From an uncultured Campylobacter sp. (GTDB taxonomy: Bacteria > Campylobacterota > Campylobacteria > Campylobacterales > Campylobacteraceae): DNA of 17,952 nt. The notes under the pieces are model-generated. The model worked only from the letters and a program-made list of their open reading frames with translations, was not told the DNA's origin and searched no databases. The DNA lies in assembly GCF_938045405.1 (NCBI RefSeq), contig NZ_CALIMW010000301.1:1-17952 (forward strand), read 5' to 3'. How positions within the stretch are numbered: position 1 is the stretch's first letter; each line of letters opens with the position of its first letter. The position numbers and the translations under genes are program-made. Positions 1 through 7,249 of this stretch are shown here, one piece after another.

Positions 1-260
1 TTTAAAATTTTGCTGTAAGACGCGGCGTTAAAATTTCATTACCGCTCGCGGCGGACGGTAGCGGGTCTTTTAAAATTTTAAATTTTAAAGCGGCTTGCAT
101 TGAAATTTTAAAATTTAAAAGCAACCTGTTTCGTTATCATTGCTCGTCCGCTTAAGAAGCGAGCGGGATTCTATTTCGGCGGGGATTAAACACAGCGCGC
201 AAAAAACGGGTGTGGCATCAAAATTTTAAAAGATGACGCGAAAATAGAGGCGGAGATAAA
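1..260. other. Gene-free left edge with AT-rich palindromic motifs
   Basis: I see no gene here. The stretch alternates GC-rich segments with motifs built from AAATTT and TTTAAA, for example around 70-90 and 103-120. The last ten bases hold the Shine-Dalgarno of the gene starting at 261 (GGAG at 252-255). A weak hairpin around 148-160 has no T-run and I do not call it a terminator. Confidence 0.6.
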
Positions 261-722
261 ATGCAAAAAATGGCTTGGGAATTTGGCGAGCTTGAAAAGG
301 TCGCGACGGACGAGGGCTTTATTTGGTATGCGGAGCTGAAGCTAAAAAGCGAAAGCTTCGGTGAGGTGCCGTTTTGCCTCGTGTCTGCAGACACGGCGGA
401 TGTGGACGATGAGACGATTTCGCTTGCTCGGCGGATCGCCCGAGACATCGATCGGTACGCAAAAGACGCTCTTGCCTTCCTGCGAGACGAGCTTAGGCGC
501 GAGTATCGTTTGAGCGAGGATGAGCTTAGGCTGCTTGACGTGCCCGTTTGCGATCTGCCGTTTGAGCTTCCGCAATGCACGTTTTACGCGCGCGATACGC
601 AGTGGCTGCTGAGATTTGCCGAGGGCGCGCTTGATATTTGCGAGCCTTTCGGCATCGGGGTGATTTTTGAGGGCGAAAGACCGCTGCGCGTGGAAAATTT
701 AGAGTTTTGCGGGGAGGATTAA
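261..722 (+). CDS. Hypothetical acidic protein, 153 aa
   Basis: I do not recognise this protein with confidence. The ATG at 261 follows GGAG at 252-255 with five bases between; a second Met at residue 4 is a possible alternative start. Residues 5-45 look like beta strands (FIWYAELKLK), residues 52-82 form a strongly charged helix (RRIARDIDRYAKDALAFL), and residues 104-148 look like beta strands again, with the phrase PFGIGVIFEGERPLRVENL. There is no signal peptide or membrane segment, so it is probably cytoplasmic. The strand-helix-strand layout with a C-terminal 'GIGV.F' strand resembles small DUF2262-type or immunity-like proteins, but this is only a shape comparison. It stands alone, with about 1.3 kb of gene-free repeat-rich DNA after it and no toxin gene in view. 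That it is a real gene is likely from its clean start, acidic composition and codon use; its function is unknown. Confidence 0.7.
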   Translation: MQKMAWEFGELEKVATDEGFIWYAELKLKSESFGEVPFCLVSADTADVDDETISLARRIARDIDRYAKDALAFLRDELRREYRLSEDELRLLDVPVCDLPFELPQCTFYARDTQWLLRFAEGALDICEPFGIGVIFEGERPLRVENLEFCGED

Positions 723-1195
723 TCGCGGATAAAATTTTAAATTGAGGCGATTTTAAAATTTACGCAGCGCGTAAATCGGCGCATTATGGCGCGCTCCCGC
801 GGATAAATTTAATCGCGGCTCGTTGTCGTTTTGAAATTTTGCGGCGCACTGCAGCGTCTAAATTTCATTTCCCGCGCCGTGTCGCGCAAATCCCTCGTTC
901 GTGCCCTCAAAGCGAGCGTTTATGACGGCGGCGCGAATGTAGGTGCGGGCAGGCTTGGAATTCTACGTAAAATTTTGAAAGTATCCGCGCACAACGGCGC
1001 GTAAAAAGCGCGAAAATTCGGCGTCTAGGCGCATGCCCGCTCATAGCTGCTACGGATTGAGCGAGCGAAGCGACAGAATTTAAACGCAGGGCGCGCGCGG
1101 GAAAAAGTCGAAGATGGGTGCAGAGAGATGCAAAAAAGCGAGAAAAAAGCGTAAAGGCGCGCGGCGGTATAGAGTGGGGTAGTGCGGGCTGCCGC

Positions 1196-1655
1196 AAATC
1201 AGGCTCGCAAATTGTGGATCGAAAGCGAGCTGAAACAAAAAGCTCGGTGCGCAAATTTCTTGTATAAATTTGCGGATAAGAAAGCTAGCGAGAGCAAAAA
1301 GTTCGGTGCGTAGATTTACGGATCGGGCGTCTAGGAAAGGACGGGACGCGCGCCGCGAATTTAGCGATTTGGCGCGTAGAACGCGAATCAAAAAGCGCCG
1401 TAAGCAAAGAGGCGCGCAGCGAAATTTTGCGCTCCTTGAAATTTTATGAAATTTTGCCGCAAAATTTACGCTTTTTAAAATTCTATAAAATTCTGCTTGC
1501 AGAGCTTGCCCGTGAAATTTTTAAAGCTCTTGGCGGTCTGTTTTGAAATTTATAAAGCAGATCGCCGCGCAGGCGCCGCGTAGAATTTGAGATCAAAGCA
1601 AGCTGAAAGTAGAAATTTTAAGCGCGAGTAAATCGGGCTCGCAAATTGCGGATCG
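1196..1655. repeat. Imperfect direct repeat pair, 26 bp
   Basis: Positions 1196-1221 and 1630-1655 are the same 26-base word with two transitions. The shared core is ggctcgcaaattg followed by ggatcg. Flanking sequence also shows weak similarity (…ggatcg…cgtc…aatttagcga near 1319-1367 and 1651-1694). This suggests duplicated and decayed repeat DNA rather than a functional site. Confidence 0.6.
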
Positions 1656-1740
1656 GACGTCCGGCGCGGCAGGGGCGCGGAGTGTAAATTTAGCGAGAAA
1701 AATCGATGTATAAATTTCGCGCGCAAATCATCTTAAATTT

Positions 1741-1981
1741 AACGAGTAAATTTTAAAACCGCTCTCGCAGCAATCCGCCTCAAACTATCTAAAATTTAAT
1801 GAGTAAATTTTAAAACTCGCCGTCTCGCATCACGCCCAAATTTACGCTCTGCCTCGCAGCATTTAACGCGTAGATCGCGCAAATTTAATGTTCTGCCTGA
1901 CGGCATTTGGCGCGCAAATTTCGTTCTGTATTACGCGCGCAAATTTAATGCTCCGCCAGGTGGAATTTCACGCGCAAATTT
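1741..1981. repeat. Degenerate tandem repeats with 57-60 bp period
   Basis: Two nested sets are visible. The word gagtaaattttaaaac occurs at 1744-1759 and 1801-1816, 57 bases apart. The segment 1877-1921 recurs at 1937-1981, exactly 60 bases away, identical at about 37 of 45 positions, with each copy opening with gcgcaaatttaatg and closing with cgcgcaaattt. A more diverged copy begins near 1834. The array ends just downstream of the uvrB stop codon. Confidence 0.7.
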
Positions 1982-2018
1982 CACGACAAAATTTCACGGC
2001 ACCTTTAAGCCTTGTGAT

Positions 2019-3995
2019 TTACAGCTTCCTAAGTTTTGCGATCTCATCGCGCAGTGCGGCGGCCTTTTCAAACTCCAGCGCCGCCGCGGCGTCGAGCATC
2101 TGCTTGCGAAGCTCCTTTACGATCTTGGCGCGCTCGGCGGCAGGCATCTTCTCTAAATTGGCACCCTTTCTTAAAATTTCGGTGCCGTCCTCGATCTTTA
2201 GGCTCTCCTCGATATTGCGGCTCGCAGAATGCGGGGTTATGCCGTGGGCGCGGTTGTATTCATCTTGAAATTTGCGGCGCTTTTGGGTGATGTCGATCGC
2301 CTCTTGCATCGAAGCGGTGATCTTTTTGCAAAACATCACGACCTGCCCGTTCACGTTTCGCGCGGCTCGCCCCATCGTCTGAATAAGGCTCGTGCGCGAG
2401 CGCAAAAAGCCCTCTTTATCGGCATCCATGATCGCGATAAGGCTTACTTCGGGCAGATCGAGCCCCTCGCGGAGCAAATTTATACCGATTAGCATATCGT
2501 ATTCGCCGCTGCGTAGGCCGCGGATGAGTTCGTTGCGCTCGATCGCATCTATATCCGAGTGCATATATTTGACCTTAAGCCCAAGCTCCAGATAGTATTT
2601 GCTCAGCTCCTCCGCCATCTTTTTGGTTAGCACGGTCACTAAGATTCGCTCGCCGCGTGCGATGACCTCCTTTGCCATATCGTGTAAAATTTCGACCTGG
2701 TTGTCGCTGTCTTTTAAGATAATCTGCGGATCAAGTAGCCCCGTCGGGCGCAGTATCTGCTCATATACGGCTCCGCGGCTAAGACCAAGCTCGTAATCAT
2801 TTGGCGTTGCGGAGACGAATAGAAATTTAGCCTTTTTATTGATAAACTCATCAAACATTAGCGGACGGTTATCAAGTGCGCTAGGCAGGCGGAAGCCGTA
2901 CTGCACGAGCGTTTCTTTGCGGCTGCGATCTCCTGCGAACATCCCGCGAAACTGCGGCAGACTTACGTGGCTTTCATCGACGATGACGAGATAGTCCTTG
3001 CCCTTGCTCTCGTAGTAATCAAAGAGCGAATAGGGCGTCTCGCCCGGCTTTTGACCGGTCAGATAGCGCGCGTAGTTTTCGATCCCCTTGCACATCCCCG
3101 TAGCACCCAGCATCTCAAGGTCAAACTCCACTCGCCCTTTCAGTCGCTGCGCCTCGACGAGCTTGCCCGCGTCCTCGAAAAATTTTAACCTCTGCTCAAG
3201 CTCCTCCTCGATCCCTTTGATCGTTGATTTCAGGCGCTGCTCGCCTACGATGAACTGGCTCGTCGGGTAGAGAATAAATTTTTTGACGCTTTGCGTCTTT
3301 TTATTTTCGAGCACGTCCAGATGATACATCGCCTCTATCTCGTCGCCGAAAAACTCGACCCTAAATGCCTCGTCGTTAAAATACGCGGGGTAGATGTCGA
3401 TCACGTCGCCGTTTACGCGAAAATTCCCGCGATCAAAAAAATCGTCGTTGCGTTTGTAACCCATATCGACGAGCTTGCGAAGCAAAAATTTAGTGCTAAA
3501 TTTTGATCCGATCTCAAAAAACAGCACCATGCCTTTGTATTCGGCGGGATCGCCCAGGCCGTAGTTTGCCGAAACCGACGCTACTGTGATGACGTCATCG
3601 AAGCTTAGCAGGCTTGCAGTGGCGCTTAGCCGCAAGCGCTCGAGCTCTTGATTTACGTCGCTGTCCTTTTCGATGAAAAGATCCTGCCTGGGGATGTAGG
3701 CCTCGGGCTGATAATAATCGTAGTAGCTGATGAAATACTCGACGTGATTTTGCGGGAAAAAGCCTTTAAATTCGCTATAAAGCTGCGCCGCGAGGGATTT
3801 ATTATGCGTCATTACGAGCGCCGGAATTCCAAGCCTCTTAATAATATTTGCCATAGTAAAAGTTTTACCCGAGCCGGTAACTCCGAGAAGGGTTTGGTAT
3901 TTATTGCCGCTTTGAAAGCCCGCGACGATGCCTTCGATCGCTTTTTCTTGATCCTCGCTCGGGGAGAATTTGCTCTCGATTTTAAAATTTTGCAA
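2019..3995 (-). CDS. uvrB: UvrABC system protein B (excision nuclease helicase subunit)
   Basis: UvrB is the DNA-damage verification helicase of nucleotide excision repair: it is loaded by UvrA, opens the lesion with its beta-hairpin, and recruits UvrC. With the TTG start at 3995 the protein is 658 aa. Walker A GVTGSGKT lies at residues 38-45, the beta-hairpin region YYDYYQPEAYIP at about 91-102, the DESH Walker B box at 340-343, the helicase C-terminal motifs at about 480-560 (LLREGLDLPEV, QTMGRAARN), and the UVR motif that binds UvrC at the C-terminus (EFEKAAALRDEI). I chose TTG over the ATG at 4037 because AAGGA (complement of 4002-4006) sits six bases before it, motif positions then agree with E. 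coli UvrB (Walker A near 39, DESH near 338), and a TATAAT on this strand lies too close to the ATG to give it a leader. The gene is divergent from the small-gene trio. Confidence 0.97.
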   Translation of the reverse strand: MQNFKIESKFSPSEDQEKAIEGIVAGFQSGNKYQTLLGVTGSGKTFTMANIIKRLGIPALVMTHNKSLAAQLYSEFKGFFPQNHVEYFISYYDYYQPEAYIPRQDLFIEKDSDVNQELERLRLSATASLLSFDDVITVASVSANYGLGDPAEYKGMVLFFEIGSKFSTKFLLRKLVDMGYKRNDDFFDRGNFRVNGDVIDIYPAYFNDEAFRVEFFGDEIEAMYHLDVLENKKTQSVKKFILYPTSQFIVGEQRLKSTIKGIEEELEQRLKFFEDAGKLVEAQRLKGRVEFDLEMLGATGMCKGIENYARYLTGQKPGETPYSLFDYYESKGKDYLVIVDESHVSLPQFRGMFAGDRSRKETLVQYGFRLPSALDNRPLMFDEFINKKAKFLFVSATPNDYELGLSRGAVYEQILRPTGLLDPQIILKDSDNQVEILHDMAKEVIARGERILVTVLTKKMAEELSKYYLELGLKVKYMHSDIDAIERNELIRGLRSGEYDMLIGINLLREGLDLPEVSLIAIMDADKEGFLRSRTSLIQTMGRAARNVNGQVVMFCKKITASMQEAIDITQKRRKFQDEYNRAHGITPHSASRNIEESLKIEDGTEILRKGANLEKMPAAERAKIVKELRKQMLDAAAALEFEKAAALRDEIAKLRKL

Positions 3996-4041
3996 AATTT
4001 TTCCTTTTTTAAAGCCAAAATTGGGTAATATTTTCATTTAA

Positions 4042-4047
4042 ATTATA
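4042..4047 (-). promoter_or_regulatory. Likely -10 element of the uvrB promoter
   Basis: Read on the minus strand this is a perfect TATAAT. Transcription would begin about 6-8 bases downstream, at roughly 4034-4036, practically on the upstream ATG (4037). That gives the TTG start at 3995 a leader of about 40 bases including its Shine-Dalgarno. Campylobacter sigma-70 promoters usually lack a clear -35 box, and none is seen. The divergent gene at 4065 probably uses an overlapping promoter, possibly TAATAT at 4026-4031. Confidence 0.55.
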
Positions 4048-4064
4048 TCAGAAAAGGCGAAATA

Positions 4065-4325
4065 ATGGAATCAATCTTTGACGAAGAGAAAAAGGTCGAG
4101 GGCTTAAGCAATAAAGTAGCTGAGCTGATTAGACGCTATAGCGAAGCTAGAGACGAGAACGAAAAGCTACGCACCGAGCTAGCGACGGTCAAGGCGCAAA
4201 ACGAGGCTTTGGGAATGCAGCTTGGCACGCTTGAAAACGATCTGGCATATCGCAAGATGAGCGATGAGGATCTAAGCAAGCAGATCGACGATATTTTGGC
4301 AGGCGATAATTTAGGCGAGAAATGA
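4065..4325 (+). CDS. Small coiled-coil protein, 86 aa
   Basis: This is an acidic, almost fully helical protein. Residues 8-62 show heptad-like spacing of Leu/Val/Ala among Glu, Lys and Arg (EGLSNKVAELIRRY, ENEKLRTELATVKAQNEAL), so a coiled coil is likely. There is no signal peptide or membrane segment. The start ATG follows AAAAGGCG at 4053-4059. It overlaps the next gene by ATGA at 4322-4325 and is the first of three tightly packed genes divergent from uvrB. I recall small uncharacterised genes next to uvrB in C. jejuni (around Cj0681-Cj0683), so the trio may be a conserved Campylobacter neighbourhood; that is memory and not checked. The partner of the coiled coil is unknown, though the membrane protein two genes downstream is an obvious candidate. 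Confidence 0.85.
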   Translation: MESIFDEEKKVEGLSNKVAELIRRYSEARDENEKLRTELATVKAQNEALGMQLGTLENDLAYRKMSDEDLSKQIDDILAGDNLGEK

Positions 4326-4558
4326 AAGAAATTTCCGTTCAGCTGACGAGTAAGTCTTTGACGAAAAAATACGCGATAAACCTGGATGATGACTTTGCGA
4401 AGGTCTTCGGTAGGGATTGGCGGATTTTAACTCGTGGCAGCGATCATCTGGATGCGGGCGAACTACTTGAAGCCTATATCCAAAAAAGCTATGAAAATTT
4501 CATGCTTAATAAAAAAATAGATGCCTTGGTAAAGGACATCGACGAAGGAGTAAAATGA
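4322..4558 (+). CDS. Small conserved-type hypothetical protein, 78 aa
   Basis: I do not recognise this protein. It starts inside the stop codon of the previous gene (ATGA) and its own stop overlaps the next start (ATGATG at 4555-4560), so the three are translationally coupled. The N-terminal third looks like beta strands (KEISVQLTSKSLTKKYAINL), and the rest is helical (GELLEAYIQKSYENFMLNKKIDALVKDIDEGV). It has no Cys, no signal peptide and no membrane segment, so it is probably cytoplasmic. The coupling suggests it is made in proportion to its two neighbours, perhaps as a complex. Its size and strand-then-helix layout fit a small adaptor or binding protein, but no function can be named. Confidence 0.85.
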   Translation: MKEISVQLTSKSLTKKYAINLDDDFAKVFGRDWRILTRGSDHLDAGELLEAYIQKSYENFMLNKKIDALVKDIDEGVK

Positions 4559-5022
4559 TGAAAATGAGAAAAGGTGCGGCAGTAGGCGGCGGCGTGAGCG
4601 GGATAATATTTTTAGCTATTATAATCTTCGTGATAGTAAAAATAATATATCCTAAATTAAGCGGTGCTAAGGATGAGGTTTTAGTAAAAGCCTACGCAGT
4701 CGAGCTTGAAGGTGTATTTAAGGATATACAAAGAGATTACCTCAATCAAGGTGGATTTAGAATGCTTAAAAGTATGACGGGCTCCAGACAGTTTAGCGAT
4801 AGCGATCTAGAAAAAACCGTCACTTTAAATCAATCCTTTGATTACGGCGTAGGACCGAAACTCAAAAACGATATGATCTTTTGCGCGACGATCACCTTGC
4901 GTCAAGATAGTGATGGATATTTTTTCGAGACCTCAAACATCAACCGCAACAGGGAGCGCTGCGAAGCATTTCATAAAGATACGACTTATATGAAGCTAAA
5001 TGGCTTTAGGATAGGCAAATAA
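4555..5022 (+). CDS. Single-pass membrane protein with exported C-terminal domain, 155 aa
   Basis: The N-terminus is short and basic (MMKMRKG), followed by one hydrophobic segment at about residues 12-33 (SGIIFLAIIIFVIVKIIY). The rest is polar and probably periplasmic: a helix at about 36-65 and then a likely beta-rich part with two Cys (C110, C136) that could form a disulphide. GGAG at 4547-4550 is four bases from the ATG at 4555 and seven from the ATG at 4558, so the second Met may be the real start. The layout of an N-terminal membrane helix running into an amphipathic helix and then a disulphide-bearing domain recalls minor pseudopilins, but the GF…E prepilin-peptidase site is absent, so I do not call it one. 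It is last in the coupled trio beginning at 4065. Confidence 0.85.
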   Translation: MMKMRKGAAVGGGVSGIIFLAIIIFVIVKIIYPKLSGAKDEVLVKAYAVELEGVFKDIQRDYLNQGGFRMLKSMTGSRQFSDSDLEKTVTLNQSFDYGVGPKLKNDMIFCATITLRQDSDGYFFETSNINRNRERCEAFHKDTTYMKLNGFRIGK

Positions 5023-5255
5023 TTTTTAAAATTTAATCGCGCTACTGCTATGGATTCGTAAAGCATCCGTGCAGCATGAGCGCGATAGTGCTAGTGAAGT
5101 GCGTAGCCGTGCGTCGGCTCGCACCTCGTGCCAAAAACATGCTAATATTTCAAGAATTCATCTTTATAGGTATTTTTTAAAATTTAGCTTTAAAATCGGT
5201 ATTTTTGCATTTATATATTGACAGCTTATCGGCTAAAATTAATCATATTTTAGTT

Positions 5256-5261
5256 TATAAT
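5256..5261 (+). promoter_or_regulatory. Possible -10 element without an obvious gene
   Basis: A perfect TATAAT is preceded by a T-rich run (catattttagttTATAAT), the pattern typical of Campylobacter sigma-70 promoters. A TTGACA at 5218-5223 is 32 bases upstream, too far to pair with it. Downstream lies only the 29-codon open frame at 5305-5394. In AT-rich DNA this can arise by chance. Confidence 0.3.
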
Positions 5262-5304
5262 TCATAGCGGTCGTGATTTATGCTATTGCGGTTAAATTTA
5301 TGAA

Positions 5305-5394
5305 ATGTGTGCTTTGAAGCTATGCCCCTCGCGTGACAGCGATGAGAGCTGTGGCTGGATCTGCGAAAAGCGCCTCATAAAACAAGCGTATTAA
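5305..5394 (+). CDS. Tentative 29-aa Cys-rich small ORF
   Basis: The frame reads ATG to TAA and encodes a peptide with four Cys (residues 2, 7, 16, 20) and a Lys/Arg-rich end (core DSDESCGWICEKRL). The composition is unlike the Ser/Arg/Phe noise translated from the repeat DNA nearby. It lies about 45 bases downstream of the TATAAT at 5256-5261. There is no clear Shine-Dalgarno, and the frame is short enough to be chance or the remnant of a decayed gene. Confidence 0.15.
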   Translation: MCALKLCPSRDSDESCGWICEKRLIKQAY

Positions 5395-5504
5395 AGCAAA
5401 ATATCAAGATCATCTTAAATTTATGAAATTTGCACCCCGAAGACGCGCGGAATTTTATCGGCGCGGGCTTGGGCGTGAGTTTTAAAATTTTCATATAATT
5501 TTTA

Positions 5505-6209
5505 TCAGAGATTCTCAATTGCCGATTTAATCCAACTGCGTAAATAATCTAGCTGCTGCGGCGTATGGAACCAATGCTCGCCGTTTTTCATAACGCTTAA
5601 GTCGCAGTCGAACTTCTGCGCAAAATTTCTAACGATACAAAGAGGCGTCATATCGTCGTTTTCTGCGTATAGAATTCGGCTCGGCGTTTCCCACTTAGTG
5701 ATCGGATTGTTCAAAACAAAACTCCAATATTCCCAAAAAAGCGGTTGCCAGACAGGGGTCAAAATCATCCGCTCTTGCTTCAATCGCTCCTCGCTAACGC
5801 CAGCCTTACGCATAATATTTGAAATAACGTATTTCATATCAAGTATCGGCGAGACGAAGAGGCAGTCGCTAAGCTTTTCGTCGCGGAAGCTTTGCAGGCC
5901 GAGCCATGCCCCTAGGCTAACGGCAAACAGCGCGACCTCGTCCCAGCGCTTCTTTACATACGATAAAATTTCACGAAATTCCAAAATAGTGCGCCTCGGA
6001 TCGCAAGAAGCGGGCTCGTGCCGCCTCTGTCCGTGCCCGGGCAGGTCAAAGCTAATTACCTGCCGGCCTTGCTTGCAAACGACGGAAGCCAAAAGCTCCG
6101 CATCCTCCTTGCTTCCGCCTTGCCCGTGAGCGTAGATATAAACCTTTTCCGAGCGACTCCCCCAAACGGCGGCGGGAATGCCGCGTATCTCAATCGCGCT
6201 CTTTTGCAT
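5505..6209 (-). CDS. Alpha/beta hydrolase, 234 aa
   Basis: This is a compact alpha/beta-fold hydrolase, likely cytoplasmic since it has no signal peptide. The oxyanion-hole segment YAHGQGGSK lies at residues 26-34 and the second glycine loop DLPGHGQ at 55-61. The nucleophile elbow is AVSLGA with Ser98, where the first Gly of the usual G-x-S-x-G is Ala. The acid is Asp185 or Asp186 (YAENDDMTP), and the base is most likely His212 (NGEHWFH). This layout fits serine hydrolases of the esterase, thioesterase or peptidase type, but the substrate cannot be told. AAAGGA (complement of 6217-6222) lies seven bases before the ATG. It is the last minus-strand gene of the middle block, about 500 bases from pgpA, so it probably has its own promoter. 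The general assignment is firm; the specific activity is unknown. Confidence 0.88.
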   Translation of the reverse strand: MQKSAIEIRGIPAAVWGSRSEKVYIYAHGQGGSKEDAELLASVVCKQGRQVISFDLPGHGQRRHEPASCDPRRTILEFREILSYVKKRWDEVALFAVSLGAWLGLQSFRDEKLSDCLFVSPILDMKYVISNIMRKAGVSEERLKQERMILTPVWQPLFWEYWSFVLNNPITKWETPSRILYAENDDMTPLCIVRNFAQKFDCDLSVMKNGEHWFHTPQQLDYLRSWIKSAIENL

Positions 6210-6712
6210 TTTTCGTTCCTTTAAATTTTTGCGTCGATACCCGCATTTTGCGGCAATGCTACAAGCAAAACCATAAATATTGCCAAAAATTTAATAGCAT
6301 GCCCTTATAGACTGCCTGCGATTAGCGATAAATTTTAAAATTTTACGCGCGAGCTGTACCTGCCGCTTTGTTTTAAAATTTAGCCGCATGAAATTTCAGG
6401 CGGCATAATTTTGATTCTTGCAGTGCAATTAAATTTTTATGTCTTAGAATTTTGCAAGTTGCGAAATTTAAAATTTAAGGCCACGCAAATTTTATCGCGA
6501 CTCGTGCAAAATTTTAAAATTTTACGTCCGCTTTATTTGCAGGCTATGTGAATAAATACCGCTTAAATTTTAAATTTCAAGCGGGCTCACGCCTCAGAAG
6601 TTAAAATTTGCACTAATTCCATAAGCCCCGATCAAGATACGGTTTTTAAAATTTCGGTGCTTATTAGCGCCCGCAATCGCGCTGTGTTCGCTGCAATCGC
6701 GCCCAAAAAAGC
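6210..6712. other. Intergenic repeat DNA between pgpA and the hydrolase
   Basis: I see no gene. The 16-base palindrome AAAATTTTAAAATTTT occurs at 6508-6523, and a 15-base version at 6330-6344. A 10-base word gcaatcgcgc is repeated at 6673-6682 and 6693-6702. The AT-rich words are separated by GC-rich segments of 20-60 bases. The hydrolase Shine-Dalgarno is at 6217-6222. Confidence 0.6.
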
Positions 6713-7249
6713 TTAAAAAATCAATCCTGCGGCGCCGAGCTTGACCCCTAAAGAGATAACTATCAAAACCCCAAGCCCCGCGAAAAAGCCCGCCAGCACG
6801 TCATCCAGCATCACGCCGAGCCCGCCTGGTACGTCGCGATCCACGCGCCCGATGATCGAGGGCTTGCGGATGTCAAACGCCCTGAAAAACAGCAGCGCCA
6901 AAATCATCGCGACGATCGATATCCTGCTACTCTCAAAGCCCGCGATCAGCTCCGGCAGCGGCAGCGAAAAGATCTCGCCCACGGGCGCAGCGACGCACAT
7001 CGCGATCCACACCCCCACGACTTCATCGATGACGATCTCGCTGTTATCGTGCGCGCCTACCCGCCTTTCGTAATCGCTTACGATCTTAAGCGAGACGAAA
7101 AAAACGAGGCCGGCGCACAAAAACAGCGTCACCTCGCCCGCGAGCATCAAGACCACCAGCCCCACTATCCAGCCTGCGATGCTGCCCCAAGTGCCGGGCG
7201 CGGGCTTTAGTAGCCCCGCGCCGAAAAATGTAACGAAAATTTTATCCAT
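6713..7249 (-). CDS. pgpA: Phosphatidylglycerophosphatase A
   Basis: PgpA removes the terminal phosphate of phosphatidylglycerophosphate to give phosphatidylglycerol, at the inner membrane. The 178-aa length is usual for the family. The diagnostic motifs are in order: the glycine-rich GAGLLKPAPGTWGS at residues 10-23, EIVIDEVVG at 71-79 with acidic residues Glu71, Asp75 and Glu76, FDIRKPSIIG at 125-134, and PGGLGVMLDDVLAG at 141-154 with Asp149-Asp150, the likely metal-binding pair. Three to four hydrophobic segments (about 24-55, 77-90, 108-123, 155-175) fit an integral membrane enzyme. AAAGGA (complement of 7255-7260) is five bases before the ATG. In C. jejuni I recall pgpA directly following the sulfurylase-like gene; here the same order holds but 735 bases of repeat DNA lie between them. 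Confidence 0.95.
   Translation of the reverse strand: MDKIFVTFFGAGLLKPAPGTWGSIAGWIVGLVVLMLAGEVTLFLCAGLVFFVSLKIVSDYERRVGAHDNSEIVIDEVVGVWIAMCVAAPVGEIFSLPLPELIAGFESSRISIVAMILALLFFRAFDIRKPSIIGRVDRDVPGGLGVMLDDVLAGFFAGLGVLIVISLGVKLGAAGLIF

Larger units (their letters stand above)
723..2018. other. 1.3 kb gene-free region, repeat-rich
   Basis: No convincing gene lies here. The open frames on either strand give Arg/Ser/Phe-rich translations with no domain look and no good ribosome-binding sites. The DNA mixes GC-rich words (gcgcgc, gctcgc) with AAATTT-type words and holds several imperfect direct repeats, listed separately. It separates two convergent genes (261-722 plus, uvrB minus). I see no classical hairpin plus T-run terminator for either. 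Confidence 0.6.
5023..5504. other. Intergenic region with a possible orphan promoter
   Basis: This gap lies between convergent genes. The left half has GC-rich words and a 5-bp hairpin at 5109-5124 without a T-run. The middle (5161-5270) is AT-rich and holds a promoter-like TATAAT, listed separately. After it comes a 29-codon open frame (5305-5394). AAATTT words close the region at about 5480-5493. No RNA gene is recognisable. Confidence 0.5.

Noticed and set aside
907..1391. Two overlapping minus-strand open frames of 115 and 103 codons
   Set aside because: The translations are Arg/Phe/Ser-rich, without any domain look, overlap each other in different frames, and lie in repeat DNA.
1888..2268. 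Plus-strand 126-codon open frame over the uvrB 3' end
   Set aside because: More than half lies antisense to uvrB and the rest in the 60-bp repeats; the translation is Ser/Phe/Ala-rich noise.
4555..4660. Type IV pseudopilin signal in the membrane protein
   Set aside because: The G-F…E processing motif is absent; the basic N-terminus is followed by glycines and a plain hydrophobic stretch.
5109..5124. Terminator hairpin after the small-gene trio
   Set aside because: The stem is only five base pairs and no T-run follows it.
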